Source of the DNA: DASPNH01 sp035626675
GTDB taxonomy: Bacteria; Desulfobacterota; Binatia; UBA1149; CAITLU01
DNA length: 64,000 bases
Assembly: GCA_035626675.1 (NCBI GenBank)
Contig: DASPNH010000207.1
Location: 1 to 64,000, forward strand
Reading direction: 5' to 3'
The position numbers were made by a program, and so were the translations under genes. Positions 17,850-26,793 of this stretch are shown here, one piece after another (within the stretch, counting starts at the first letter, position 1; the number at the start of each line of letters is the position of its first letter). The notes below the pieces were generated by a model. The model saw nothing but the letters and a program-made list of their open reading frames with translations. It was not told the origin of the DNA and did no database searches.

Positions 17850-18623
17850 ATGGACGCGGTGGTATTCGATCGCGTGCACGTCGAGCTCGACGGGCGCGTC
17901 GTGCTCGAGAACATCTCCTTTCGCGTCGCCGAGGGAGCTTTCCTCGGCGTCATCGGTCCCAACGGCGCGGGCAAGACGACGCTCCTGCGTGCGCTGCTCG
18001 GTCTGGTCCCCGTGACCTCCGGGTCCATCCAGGTGCTCGGCCGTGCGCCGGCCACGCTCGGCGCCGACGCCCATTCGATCGGCTACGTCCCGCAGCGTGC
18101 GGTGGTGTCGAGAAACTTCCCGGCCACCGTCGGCGACATCGTCATGATGGGCCGGCTTTGCTGCATGGGACGCATGCGCCTGCCGAAGAGCACGGACTGG
18201 CACGAAGTGGCTCGAAGCCTGGGGCACGTCGGAATCGCGCATCTCTCGGATCGACCCATCGGCCGGCTGTCGGGCGGCGAGATGCGCCGGGCGCTTCTTG
18301 CGCAGGCGCTGTGCGCCGGGACCAGGCTGCTGGTGCTGGACGAGCCCACCGTGGGCCTGGACCTTCCTTCCGAGCTCGAGTTCTACGGCCTGCTCCTGCA
18401 CCTGCAGCGCGAGCTGAGCCTAACGGTCGTATGCGTCTCCCATGATCTGCTCGCGCTTGCCGGTCAGGCCAGCGAGCTGATCTGCATCAACCGCGTCATG
18501 CACGTGCACGGCAACCCCGAGGAAGTCGTCCACAGTCACGCGCTGCGCGAAGCCTATTCGTGCGAGTTCGATTTTCTGGCCGGCGAGATCGCCCATCACG
18601 ACCGCATGCGGAGCGGCGCCTGA
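17850..18623 (+). CDS. znuC: Metal ABC transporter ATP-binding protein
   Basis: A 257-residue ABC ATPase. Walker A GPNGAGKTTLL (residues ~33-43), Q-loop within GYVPQRAV, signature LSGGEMRRALLAQAL, Walker B LLVLDEPTVGLD and H-loop VCVSHD are all intact. The NFPATVGDIVMMGR segment after the Q-loop is typical of the zinc/manganese group. It overlaps the permease by one base (TGATG), so the two are co-translated. With the permease it should energise uptake of the metal delivered by the binding protein encoded at 10832-11719. Confidence 0.9.
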   Translation: MDAVVFDRVHVELDGRVVLENISFRVAEGAFLGVIGPNGAGKTTLLRALLGLVPVTSGSIQVLGRAPATLGADAHSIGYVPQRAVVSRNFPATVGDIVMMGRLCCMGRMRLPKSTDWHEVARSLGHVGIAHLSDRPIGRLSGGEMRRALLAQALCAGTRLLVLDEPTVGLDLPSELEFYGLLLHLQRELSLTVVCVSHDLLALAGQASELICINRVMHVHGNPEEVVHSHALREAYSCEFDFLAGEIAHHDRMRSGA

Positions 18624-19414
18624 TGCTCGAGTTCGCGTTCGCGCAGCGGGCGCTGGCTGCGGTCGTCGTGGTGGGTCTGCTGTGCGGACTGCTCGGGTTC
18701 TTCGTGGTGCTGCGCCGTCTCGCCTTCATCGGCGTGGGCATCTCGCATTCGGCCGTGGGCGGCGTGGCCATCGGGCTGCTGCTCGGAGTGGATCCGAGCC
18801 TGTCGGCGGCAGTGTTCGCGATCCTGGTCGCGCTGGCCATGTCCTGGATCGCGCGGAGCCGGCGCATCTCCGAGGATGCCGTCATCGGCGTCTTCCTGTC
18901 GGCGTCGATGGCACTGGGACTGGTCCTGCTCAGCCTCCGACACGGGTTTCAGCAGGATCTCTTCGGCTATCTGTTCGGAAGCGTGCTCGCCATCTCGGCA
19001 GCAGAGCTTGCCGCCATCGGCGGGCTCGCCGTGTTGGTGAGCGGGATCGTGTTCGTCACCTTTCGCGAGATGCTGTTCGTCGCGTTCGACGAAGAGGTGG
19101 CGCGCGCTTACGGGCGCCCGGTCGATGCCCTGGATGCCGTCCTGCTCGTTGTGCTGGCGGTGACCATCGTCGCCGGCGTTCGCGTCGTGGGAGTGCTGCT
19201 GATCGAGGCGCTGCTGGTCGTTCCGGCCGCAACGGCGGCGCTGTGGACCCTCGACTTCCGCCGCCAGATCGCGCTGTCGATGGGCCTCGGCGCTGCCAGC
19301 GGCGTGCTGGGGCTGACGCTGTCCTACCAGTTCGACGTAGCCGCAGGCGGCGCGATCGTTCTGGTGGCCGTGACCTGCTTCTTCGCCTCGCTGCTGGTGC
19401 GGCGCGGGCAGTGA
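18623..19414 (+). CDS. znuB: Metal ABC transporter permease
   Basis: A 263-residue inner-membrane permease with seven to eight hydrophobic segments, beginning FAFAQRALAAVVVVGLLCG. The family marker LRRLAFIGVGISHSAVGGVAIG is present near residue 30, and FREMLFVAFDEEVARAYGRPV is the cytosolic coupling segment. VVGVLLIEALLVVPAATA forms the late helix. Length and motifs match ZnuB/MntB proteins. ATG 18623 overlaps the stop of the ATPase gene. The unit here encodes ATPase and permease only; the binding protein is separated. Confidence 0.9.
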   Translation: MLEFAFAQRALAAVVVVGLLCGLLGFFVVLRRLAFIGVGISHSAVGGVAIGLLLGVDPSLSAAVFAILVALAMSWIARSRRISEDAVIGVFLSASMALGLVLLSLRHGFQQDLFGYLFGSVLAISAAELAAIGGLAVLVSGIVFVTFREMLFVAFDEEVARAYGRPVDALDAVLLVVLAVTIVAGVRVVGVLLIEALLVVPAATAALWTLDFRRQIALSMGLGAASGVLGLTLSYQFDVAAGGAIVLVAVTCFFASLLVRRGQ

Positions 19415-19564
19415 CGACGGTCGAGACGGGGCCGAATCGCCGCGACGTTCCCATCTCCCTGTTCGCCGTGGCCTTGGTGAAGCGCGGCATGATGCCGGCG
19501 CGCCGACCGCAGGACCTGCGGCACTGATTCCCCCTGGAACCGGTCAGCGGCTATAAGGCCGTCC

Positions 19565-19789
19565 ATGCCAGCCTCCGACCTGGACCAGACGCTCCTGCGC
19601 GTCCTGCTCGAGCAGCAGCTCGACCGCTTCGAACGCAACCTGTCCAGCGAGAACCCCGGCCTCTCCCAAAGCGAACGCGAACGCTACATGCGAGCCGCCC
19701 GCCTCTTCGTGAACCAGATCCTCGGCGCCTCGCCCAAAACCCGAGGCCGCAAGGCCAGGCCCGCCAAGCGCCCCCCGACGATCGCATGA
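19565..19789 (+). CDS. Small hypothetical protein
   Basis: A possible 74-residue protein between the znuB gene and the convergent SDR gene. It is acidic and helical in the first half (QTLLRVLLEQQLDRFERNL) and very basic and proline-rich at the end (KTRGRKARPAKRPP). Third codon positions are mostly G or C, as in neighbouring genes. No domain was recognised and no strong ribosome binding site is visible, so expression is uncertain. Confidence 0.45.
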   Translation: MPASDLDQTLLRVLLEQQLDRFERNLSSENPGLSQSERERYMRAARLFVNQILGASPKTRGRKARPAKRPPTIA

Positions 19790-19811
19790 CCGCCGCCTCT
19801 GGAAGCGCGGC

Positions 19812-20564
19812 CTAGTATCTGCCGAAACCGCCCGAGATGCTGATCGCCTGTCCCGTGATCCATGAGGCGCGGTCGCTGCAGAGGAACGTGATCATCGGCG
19901 CGATGTCCTCGGGCTGGCCGAGTCGTCCGAGCGGATAGAACCTGGCGGCCTGCTTCTCCATCTCCTCGTCGATGTAGGCCGTCATCGGCGTGCGCGTGAC
20001 GCCGGGACAGACCGCGTTGACGTTGATGGACGATCGACCCAGCTCCAGTGCCAGGCCCCGCGTCAGCGAGATGACGCCGCCCTTGGTCGCTCCATACACG
20101 ACCATCCTCTTCTCGTTGGCGCGGCCGGCTTCCGAAGCGATCGATACGATCTTTCCATAGCGACGCTCGATCATGTGAGCGGAGGCCGCGCGGCAGCAGT
20201 TCATCACGCCGAGCAGATTGATGCCGATCAGATCCTGCCACTCCTGCGGATCGGTCTGCACGAAGAACGAAGCCGAGCCGCCGATACCGGCCGAGTTGAC
20301 GAGGATATCGAGCTTTCCGAAGCGGGCGACGGTCTCGTCGATGGCCCTGCGGCAGGCACCCAGGTCGCGAACGTCCAGGCGCACCGCCTCGGCCTCCACG
20401 CCCAATCCGAGCAGTGCGCTGCGGGTGGCCTCGAGCGCGGATTCGTTGACGTCGGCCAGCATCACCGAAACGCCCTCGGCGGCCATCGTCTCCGCCGTGC
20501 ACTTTCCGAGTCCCGAGGCGCCACCCGTAATGAAGGCGACCTTACCTTTGAGCTCCAGATCCAT
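19812..20564 (-). CDS. Short-chain dehydrogenase/reductase
   Basis: A 250-residue classical SDR using NAD(P)H. The nucleotide motif TGGASGLG sits near residue 13, LDVRD near 63, NSAG near 91, catalytic Ser in IVSIASE near 139 and YGATKGG gives the Y-x3-K pair near 154-158. The Asp at the end of strand 2 (LADVNE) suggests NAD rather than NADP. The second ATG (20564) is chosen because GGAG is six bases upstream of it but only one base from the first ATG (20570). The alcohol or ketone substrate is unknown. It lies downstream of, and on the same strand as, a secreted protein gene with its own terminator. Confidence 0.88.
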   Translation of the reverse strand: MDLELKGKVAFITGGASGLGKCTAETMAAEGVSVMLADVNESALEATRSALLGLGVEAEAVRLDVRDLGACRRAIDETVARFGKLDILVNSAGIGGSASFFVQTDPQEWQDLIGINLLGVMNCCRAASAHMIERRYGKIVSIASEAGRANEKRMVVYGATKGGVISLTRGLALELGRSSINVNAVCPGVTRTPMTAYIDEEMEKQAARFYPLGRLGQPEDIAPMITFLCSDRASWITGQAISISGGFGRY

Positions 20565-20600
20565 CGTCATCTCCTGGGCGCGCCGAGCGGCGCAAGGCAG

Positions 20601-20635
20601 AAAAAAAGGGCGCTCCCTTTCGGAAGCGCCCTTTT
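20601..20635 (-). terminator. Rho-independent terminator of the dockerin-like protein gene
   Basis: AAAAGGGCGCT (20604-20614) pairs with AGCGCCCTTTT (20625-20635) around a GC-rich loop. Read on the minus strand the stem ends in a run of seven T. It lies 24 bases downstream of the stop of the gene at 20659-22212. Confidence 0.88.
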
Positions 20636-20658
20636 CCTGGAACGCCGCTACGGCGTCG

Positions 20659-22212
20659 TTACTCGATCGGCGGAGCCGGAGGCGTCGCCGGCGGCGCCGG
20701 GCAATCGAACACCACCGGCAGTCCTACGCTGTGCATCAGCGCGCGCAGGGCATCGGTCGAGTTGATCGCGTCGTTGCCCGTGATGTCGCAGACGAAGTCC
20801 GTGCACGGCACGTTGTCGACGCTGGCATTCAGGATGTACTGCGCATCCAGGATGTTGACGTCGCCGCTGTCGTCGGTGTCGCCGCAGTCGACGAGCAGAC
20901 AGGCCGAGTTGCAGAAGTCGCCGTTCTCGAACTCGGTGTCGCCGTCGTCGCAGGTCTCCTTCGTCTCGAGGAAGCCGTTGCCGCAGGTGACGCTGACATC
21001 CGGGCACTCGAGCAGCACCGGCAGACCCACGGCGAACTGGAGGGCACGCAGGGCGTCGGAGGCGCGGATGCGGAAGTCGCCGGTGACGTCGCAGATCAGC
21101 AGGGTGCAGCTCTGCAGGCCGACGGCGGCATTCAGGATGTAGAGAGCGTCGGTGGCGTCATGGACGCCGTCGTCGTTGGTGTCACCGCACTCGATCAGCG
21201 TGCAATCGATGCGGCAGAAGTCGCCGCTCATCGTCTCGTTGTCGCCGTCGTCGCACTCTTCCTCGATGTTCAGCTGCCCGTTGCCGCACTTGCTGCTGCA
21301 GGGGAAGAAGATGTCGAGGAAGCGGAACACCGGGTGATGGTGGAACTCGAACATGCACTCCACCAGCGCCGGCAGCGGGAACACCGAGTCGTTGTCGGGG
21401 AACTCGCAGCGGTGCGGGAAGTTCAGGTTCTCGAGATCGATGGCCGGGCAGCTGTTCGGGATGCCGCGCAGCAGGAAGTTGTGCGCTTCCACGACGCGCT
21501 CGTCCGTGTACGGACGGCCCGTATCGGGATCCTGCGGGTCACGCTCGCGGCGGCAATCGATGTCGGGCGGCAGATCGATGGCACGCACGGCCTGGCGGAG
21601 CAGGCAGCGGCCCCGCCACTCGATCTCGGCGCGCGTCATGTTGGCCGAGTTGCGAGCGATGGTGTCCTGGCAGATCTGCTCGGCCGTCGAGAGATGGCCC
21701 GGGAAGGGCGGATGCTCCACGTCCAGGATGAACGTGCCGAGGGTCTTGGCGCGATCCAGCAGGCATACGTTGTGATCGAAGGCAGTGTAGGGCGCACCGT
21801 CCGGATCGGGGCAGAAGCCCGGATAGCCGAGGTTGGTCAGATCGATGCCCGAGCAGTGGGTCAGGATACGACGCGTCATGCGTGCTTCGGCAGCGCGCAG
21901 GCGACGGTCCGTATCCTTGTCATTGGTGGTGCCAGGCTCGTCGTTCGTGATCTGAGCCAGACAATTGAGCTCGCCGGGCGCTTCGACGCCGGCGATCTCC
22001 TTGAAGAAGCAGTCCTGGCGCGCGTCAATGAACGTGTTGAAGTACTCGAGCGTCGCCAGGAAGCTCGTGCGAAGGCAGATGAATTCCGAGTTCGAGAGGA
22101 ACGGGAAATCCTCGCCTTCACCAGGACACTGAGCCGACGCGGACGTCGGGGCCATGAGCGTCATCAGCGTGAGGCCGAGAGCCGCGTTTCGGAGGAAGCG
22201 TCGCAACATCAT
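20659..22212 (-). CDS. Secreted protein with two dockerin-like calcium repeats and Myxococcus-type disulfide repeats
   Basis: A 517-residue exported protein; signal peptide ends near SASAQ. Residues ~30-310 form a unique cysteine-containing domain with no recognised family. The C-terminal 200 residues alternate disulfide repeats (CGNGQLNIEEECDDGD, CGNGFLETKETCDDGD) with two dockerin-like modules. Each starts with a calcium loop (CGDTNDDGVHDATDAL; CGDTDDSGDVNILDAQ), continues with a helix ending near AVG or SVD, and has a CDVTGD or CDITGN second loop. Two ATGs start the frame, with AGAAGGGA upstream. Dockerin modules normally bind cohesins; none is seen, so they may stabilise or anchor the protein at the cell surface. 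Confidence 0.85.
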   Translation of the reverse strand: MMLRRFLRNAALGLTLMTLMAPTSASAQCPGEGEDFPFLSNSEFICLRTSFLATLEYFNTFIDARQDCFFKEIAGVEAPGELNCLAQITNDEPGTTNDKDTDRRLRAAEARMTRRILTHCSGIDLTNLGYPGFCPDPDGAPYTAFDHNVCLLDRAKTLGTFILDVEHPPFPGHLSTAEQICQDTIARNSANMTRAEIEWRGRCLLRQAVRAIDLPPDIDCRRERDPQDPDTGRPYTDERVVEAHNFLLRGIPNSCPAIDLENLNFPHRCEFPDNDSVFPLPALVECMFEFHHHPVFRFLDIFFPCSSKCGNGQLNIEEECDDGDNETMSGDFCRIDCTLIECGDTNDDGVHDATDALYILNAAVGLQSCTLLICDVTGDFRIRASDALRALQFAVGLPVLLECPDVSVTCGNGFLETKETCDDGDTEFENGDFCNSACLLVDCGDTDDSGDVNILDAQYILNASVDNVPCTDFVCDITGNDAINSTDALRALMHSVGLPVVFDCPAPPATPPAPPIE

Positions 22213-22485
22213 CTATCCCTTCTCAATCCAGCAGTTTGGTCGTGTTTGACGACAGGCGGAGAGAGCCTTGCCGACTTTCGCGTCTATCCTAAGAGGGCGG
22301 CAGAATTCAAGGAAATCCCTCTGTACATTCGACCTGAGCCCCCCGGCTGGCGATACGTTCGAGCTTGACATCAAAGGACGACCGACGTCCCTTACAGCCG
22401 CTTCTAAGCATTACAGATTCCTCACGAATTGAAAACCGCAGATGCGTCCAACCAACGTCGCTTCCAGCCATCACATGACGATTCG

Positions 22486-23574
22486 ATGACCGAGAGCGAC
22501 ATCCGCGAGCATCTGAAGACCGTAAAATATCCCGGCTTCACCCGGGATATCGTTTCCTTCGGCGTCATCAAGAGCATTTCCCTCAGGCCGGACCGTCTCG
22601 AAGTCCGGCTCAACGTACTGACCGAAAACACCGATGTTGCCGGGCAGATCGTGGCCGGGATCGAGCAGGCACTGGCCGGGCTGCCCGGCCTGCCGCCGGC
22701 GGCCGTGATCATCGAGCCGAAGGAAGTCGATGCCGGAGCTCAGGCCCGGGACCTGGCCAAGGCCATGGGCAAGGGACCCAAGGGGCTGCCCGGGGTGCGT
22801 AAGATCGTGGCCGTGGCCAGCGGCAAGGGCGGCGTCGGCAAATCGACGGTCGCCTCGAACCTTGCCGTCGCGCTTGCCAGGCGCGGCCTCAGAGTCGGCC
22901 TACTGGACGCCGACCTGTACGGCCCGAGCATGCCGACCATGTTCGGCGTGGCCAAAGGCGAGGCCGGCGCCAGCGATGACGAGGGCCGCTTCGTCCCGGC
23001 CCAGAAATACGGCGTTTCCCTCGTTTCCATGGGCTTTTTCGTCGGCGAGGGTGCTCCGCTGATCTGGCGCGGACCGATGCTGACCAAGGCACTGAACCAG
23101 TTCCTGAACGATGTCGCCTGGGGCGAGCTCGACGTCATGGTCCTGGATCTGCCACCCGGCACCGGCGACATCCAGATGACCTTGACCCAGACCCTGGCCA
23201 TGGATGCAGGCATCATCGTGACCACGCCGCAGGACGTGGCCCTGGCCGACGTCGAGCGCGGCCTGAAGATGTTCCAGCAGGCGCAGGTTCCGGTCCTCGG
23301 CGTGGTCGAGAACATGAGCTTCCATGTCTGCACGGGCTGCGGGGCCCAGGCTCACATTTTTGGAAGAGGAGGCGGGGCCTCCATGGCACAGCGCGTCGGA
23401 CTGAGCCTGCTCGGCGCGGTTCCGCTGGTTCGGACGGTTCGCGAGGCCGGTGATGCCGGGGCTCCGGTGGTCGCGGCCGAGCCCTCGAGCCCTGCGGCCG
23501 CCGCCTTCGTCGATATCGCCGACCGGATCATCGAAGGTCTTCGCGTCGGGGCCGGAGTGGTCGGCCATGCCTGA
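22486..23574 (+). CDS. mrp: Mrp/ApbC-type Fe-S cluster carrier ATPase with N-terminal MIP18 domain
   Basis: A 362-residue P-loop protein that carries and inserts iron-sulfur clusters. Residues ~1-85 form the MIP18/DUF59 domain (REHLKTVKYPGFTRDIVSFGV), then the deviant Walker A SGKGGVGKST near residue 108, a switch DADLYGPSMPTMFG, and LDLPPGTGD. The cluster-binding pair appears as CTGC near residue 282. ATG 22486 is chosen over an upstream TTG (22429) because the MIP18 domain starts there. It overlaps the second Mrp gene by eight bases. Together the two probably form one scaffold for Fe-S enzymes. Confidence 0.9.
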   Translation: MTESDIREHLKTVKYPGFTRDIVSFGVIKSISLRPDRLEVRLNVLTENTDVAGQIVAGIEQALAGLPGLPPAAVIIEPKEVDAGAQARDLAKAMGKGPKGLPGVRKIVAVASGKGGVGKSTVASNLAVALARRGLRVGLLDADLYGPSMPTMFGVAKGEAGASDDEGRFVPAQKYGVSLVSMGFFVGEGAPLIWRGPMLTKALNQFLNDVAWGELDVMVLDLPPGTGDIQMTLTQTLAMDAGIIVTTPQDVALADVERGLKMFQQAQVPVLGVVENMSFHVCTGCGAQAHIFGRGGGASMAQRVGLSLLGAVPLVRTVREAGDAGAPVVAAEPSSPAAAAFVDIADRIIEGLRVGAGVVGHA

Positions 23575-24703
23575 GACGCAGCCGTCGGTTTCGCGTCAAC
23601 CGCGCCTGGACGGCGTTGCCCGCATCATCGCCGTGGCCAGCGGCAAGGGCGGCGTGGGCAAGTCGACGGTGGCCGCCAATCTTGCCGTGGCACTCCAGTC
23701 GCTGGGGCGACGCGTGGGTCTGGCCGACGTCGACATCTACGGTCCCAGCGCTCCCATGATGTTCGGCGTCAGCGAGCTTCCGCGTCCCGATCCCGACAAG
23801 CGCCTGATGCATCCGGTGGATGCCTATGGCGTCCAGATCATGTCGATGGGCTTCTTCCTGGACGATCAGGCTCCGGTGGTCTGGCGAGGGCCGATGGCGA
23901 TGAGCGCGACCAAGCAGTTCCTGCGCGGCGTTGCCTGGGGTGAGCTCGACTACCTGATCGTCGATCTGCCGCCGGGAACCGGCGACATCCCGCTGACGCT
24001 GGCCCAGGAGGTTCCTCTGGACGGCGGCGTCATCGTCACCACGCCGCAGGACGTCGCGCTGGCCGACGTCACGCGCGGCGTGGCGATGTTTCGTCGTTTG
24101 AGCACGCCGATTCTCGGCGTGGTCGTCAACATGTCGGGCTATGTGTGCCCGCAATGTGGCACGCGCGACGAGCTGTTCGGGACGCAGCGGTCCGAGGAGA
24201 TCAGCCGCGCCATCGGTGCGCCGGTCCTGGCCGAGGTGCCGATCGACGCCCGAGTCTGCGAGACCGGAGATGCCGGCCGTCCCATCGTGCTCTCCGAGCC
24301 CTCGCATCCCGCTTCGGTCGCGTTCCTTTCTCTTGCGCGTTCGGTCGAAGACAGTCTGGGCAAGCTTCGCGCGGATCTGTACGGCCCCGAGCCCGTCGAC
24401 ATCTCTCGAGACGATGCCGCCCGCATCGTGCGGGTGCGCTGGAGCGATGACGTGACGACGTCGTACACGTACAGCGGTCTTCGCGGCTGGTGTCCGTGCG
24501 CGCAGTGTCAGGGACACTCCGGACAGACCCGCTTCGTCGAGGTCGACGATCCAATGCTGGTCGGGCACGAAGGCGTCGGACGCTATGCGATCCGCTTTCT
24601 CTGGGCGGACGGGCATTCGACGGGGATGTATTCCTACGACTGGCTGCGCGAGATCGCGGATTTCGCCGAGTGTCGGCCTGATCGGGGCGGCGGGCGCGCA
24701 TAG
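23567..24703 (+). CDS. mrp: Second Mrp/ApbC ATPase with C-terminal DUF971 domain
   Basis: A 378-residue paralogue of the preceding protein. It lacks the MIP18 domain and starts almost at the deviant Walker A SGKGGVGKST (~residue 26), with DVDIYGPSAPMMFG, VDLPPGTGD and CPQC as the cluster site. A ~95-residue C-terminal DUF971 domain follows (VRVRWSDDVTTSYTYSGLRG, CPCAQC, ADGHSTGMYSYDWLREI). ATG 23567 overlaps the upstream stop. In many bacteria one protein carries either extra domain; here they are divided between overlapping genes, suggesting a heterodimer. Confidence 0.9.
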   Translation: MPETQPSVSRQPRLDGVARIIAVASGKGGVGKSTVAANLAVALQSLGRRVGLADVDIYGPSAPMMFGVSELPRPDPDKRLMHPVDAYGVQIMSMGFFLDDQAPVVWRGPMAMSATKQFLRGVAWGELDYLIVDLPPGTGDIPLTLAQEVPLDGGVIVTTPQDVALADVTRGVAMFRRLSTPILGVVVNMSGYVCPQCGTRDELFGTQRSEEISRAIGAPVLAEVPIDARVCETGDAGRPIVLSEPSHPASVAFLSLARSVEDSLGKLRADLYGPEPVDISRDDAARIVRVRWSDDVTTSYTYSGLRGWCPCAQCQGHSGQTRFVEVDDPMLVGHEGVGRYAIRFLWADGHSTGMYSYDWLREIADFAECRPDRGGGRA

Positions 24704-24776
24704 CGGGCGATCTGCGGCGTTGGACGGCTGGTCGCTCGCTCTGGCGGGCCCCCGGCCACCTTGGCTCACTGCCTCG

Positions 24777-25826
24777 TCATGCGCCGAGCTGGGGGAGCAC
24801 TTCCTGGGTCAGCAGCTGCATGCTGCGGGTGCATTTTTCTACTTCGAGGCCGCCGATCCTGGTCCAGGCCAGGTACGTGGTGATGCCGCAGGCGCGGCGA
24901 ATGCGGTCGATGCCGGCGGCGACTTCATCGGGATTGCCGCAGATGACCGCGCCGCGGTCCAGGGCGGTTTGCCACTCGACGTTGCGCAGGAAGTCGCGCG
25001 CCTGCTCGTAGGTCTCGTAGCCTCGCGCGGTCGTGGCGGCGTTGCCGATGTGGTCGGCGAGTGTGCGGTAGTACCACAAGACGCGATCCTGCAGATCCGC
25101 GTGAGCCTGTGCCGTGGTGTCGGCAACGTACGTGATGACGAGCGCACCGACCTGGCGTGTCTCGGGCGCGATGCCGCTCTTGCGAAGGCCGGCTCGCCAG
25201 TCGCCGACCTGCGCCGCCCCTTCGGCCGCGTCGAAGCCGAAGACCGGTGCGCACAGCAGATGAAAGCCCTCGCTGCCGCACGGCTCGAAGCTCCCGGGCG
25301 ACAGGCACGCCATCCATAGCGGCGGATGCGGCTGCTGCAGCGGCCGCGGGCGAAGCGTGGCGCCCTCGACGTTCCAGTACGTGCCGTCGTGTGTGACGCG
25401 CTCTTCGGTCCACAGGCGCCGGATGAGCTGGACGCTTTCACGGAATCGGTCGCGGGCGGTGCCCGGATCGATGCCGAAGCCGGCGAACTCGTGCCGCTGG
25501 TAGCCGCGCCCGATTCCCATCTCGACGCGTCCGCCGGACAGATGGTCGAGGAGCGCGAACTCTTCGGCAAGCCGCACAGGATGATGCAGGCTGACGACGT
25601 TGACCGCCGAGGCCAGGCGAATGCGCTTCGTCCGCGCAGCGGCTGCCGCCATGACGACGGCCGGTGATCCGCAGATGCCGTAGTCGCCGAAGTGATGCTC
25701 GGCGATCCAGGCCGAGTCGTAACCGAGTCGTTCCGCCAGCTCGATCAGATGCATCTGCTCGGCCATTGCGCGAGCGTCGCCCATGCCCTGCGGCGATTCG
25801 AAGATGTGGACGCTGCCGAGCTTCAC
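24777..25826 (-). CDS. LLM-class flavin-dependent oxidoreductase (luciferase fold)
   Basis: A 349-residue TIM-barrel oxidoreductase of the bacterial-luciferase family, which uses FMN or F420. Typical segments are AEHHFGDYGICGSPAVVMAA (residues ~42-61), IRLASAVNVVSLHHPVRLAEEFALLD (split: SAVNVVSLHHPVRLAEEF), LSGGRVEMGIGRGYQRHEF and PPLWMACLSPGS. It is encoded 13 bases downstream of the enoyl-CoA hydratase gene, so the two share an operon and perhaps a catabolic pathway. FMN versus F420 cannot be decided by eye. Confidence 0.88.
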   Translation of the reverse strand: MKLGSVHIFESPQGMGDARAMAEQMHLIELAERLGYDSAWIAEHHFGDYGICGSPAVVMAAAAARTKRIRLASAVNVVSLHHPVRLAEEFALLDHLSGGRVEMGIGRGYQRHEFAGFGIDPGTARDRFRESVQLIRRLWTEERVTHDGTYWNVEGATLRPRPLQQPHPPLWMACLSPGSFEPCGSEGFHLLCAPVFGFDAAEGAAQVGDWRAGLRKSGIAPETRQVGALVITYVADTTAQAHADLQDRVLWYYRTLADHIGNAATTARGYETYEQARDFLRNVEWQTALDRGAVICGNPDEVAAGIDRIRRACGITTYLAWTRIGGLEVEKCTRSMQLLTQEVLPQLGA

Positions 25827-25839
25827 GAGCTCCGACTTC

Positions 25840-26697
25840 TCAGACCTTCGGCTCGATCCACCACGGGTAGAACTCGGGCATGTCCGTCCAGGAGCTCATC
25901 GTGAACCTGGGCGCGCGCTTTTCGAGGAAGCTCTGCACGCCCTCATAAGCGTCGGGGCTGCGACCCATCGCGAAGATGGCCTTGGAGTCGATGAGATGGG
26001 CGTGCTGCGGATCGGGCTGCCCGAGCCCATGCCAGAGCAGCGCGCGCGCAAGGGCTACCGACACCGCACTGGTGTTGTCGGCGATCTCGCGCGCCAGCTC
26101 CATCGCCTTGGGCAACACCTGATCGGCAGGAACGACGTAGTTGAACAGACCCGAGTCCTTCTCGTCGGCGGCTCGAAAGACGCGCCCGGTCACGCACAGC
26201 TCGACGGCCTTGTTGATGCCGACGATGCGCGGCAGGAACCACGACGAGCACGCCTCGGGCACGATGCCGCGCCGGGCGAAGACGAAACCGATCTTGGCGT
26301 CTTCGGCGACCACGCGGATGTCCATCGGCAGCGTCATCGTGATGCCGACGCCGACGGCGGCTCCGTTGATGGCTGCGATGACGGGCTTGCGCGACGCGAA
26401 CAGTGCCAGCGAAACGCGGCCGCCGCCGTCGCGATGCCCCGTCAGCCCGACCTCTTCGCCCGCGGCCTCGGCGTCGAACGTCTTGCCTCCGGCGCCCAGG
26501 TCGGCGCCCGCGCAGAACGCGCGTCCCTCTCCGGTCACCACCAGCACGCGCACGGAATCGTCGCGTGCGGCCGACTCCAGCACTTCGAGCATCTCGTTCA
26601 GCATGCGATTGGTGAATGCGTTCATGCGATCGGGCCGGCTGAGAGTGATGACGCCGACGCGATTCTCTACGACGTACTTGATCTGCCTGAGGTCCAT
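25840..26697 (-). CDS. Enoyl-CoA hydratase/isomerase family protein
   Basis: A 285-residue crotonase-fold enzyme. It has VGVITLSRPDRMNAFTNRM at the start, the oxyanion-hole sequence AFCAGADLGAGG (~65-77), and the second half of the hole in KPVIAAINGAAVGVGITMTL. The glutamate pair of classical hydratases is only partly kept: the RRGIVPEACSSWFLPRIVG region supplies one Glu. ATG 26697 is chosen because AGGGA is eight bases upstream. Upstream partner of the LLM oxidoreductase. It could be a hydratase or isomerase of an unusual acyl-CoA. Confidence 0.88.
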   Translation of the reverse strand: MDLRQIKYVVENRVGVITLSRPDRMNAFTNRMLNEMLEVLESAARDDSVRVLVVTGEGRAFCAGADLGAGGKTFDAEAAGEEVGLTGHRDGGGRVSLALFASRKPVIAAINGAAVGVGITMTLPMDIRVVAEDAKIGFVFARRGIVPEACSSWFLPRIVGINKAVELCVTGRVFRAADEKDSGLFNYVVPADQVLPKAMELAREIADNTSAVSVALARALLWHGLGQPDPQHAHLIDSKAIFAMGRSPDAYEGVQSFLEKRAPRFTMSSWTDMPEFYPWWIEPKV

Positions 26698-26793
26698 GGT
26701 GTTTTCCCTGCGCACATCCCGATGGGTGCGCGCCCGACCGTGGCTTTTTGCCTTTGACGTCCCGCGTGCTACCCCGCGCGCCAGGAGGCCTCG

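Noticed and set aside
20218..22368. 716-residue open frame on the plus strand
   Set aside because: Antisense shadow of the secreted dockerin-like gene; no domain, and the minus frame has signal peptide, repeats and terminator.
22486..24703. Tandem Mrp genes as an assembly duplication
   Set aside because: The two copies differ in sequence throughout and carry different accessory domains.
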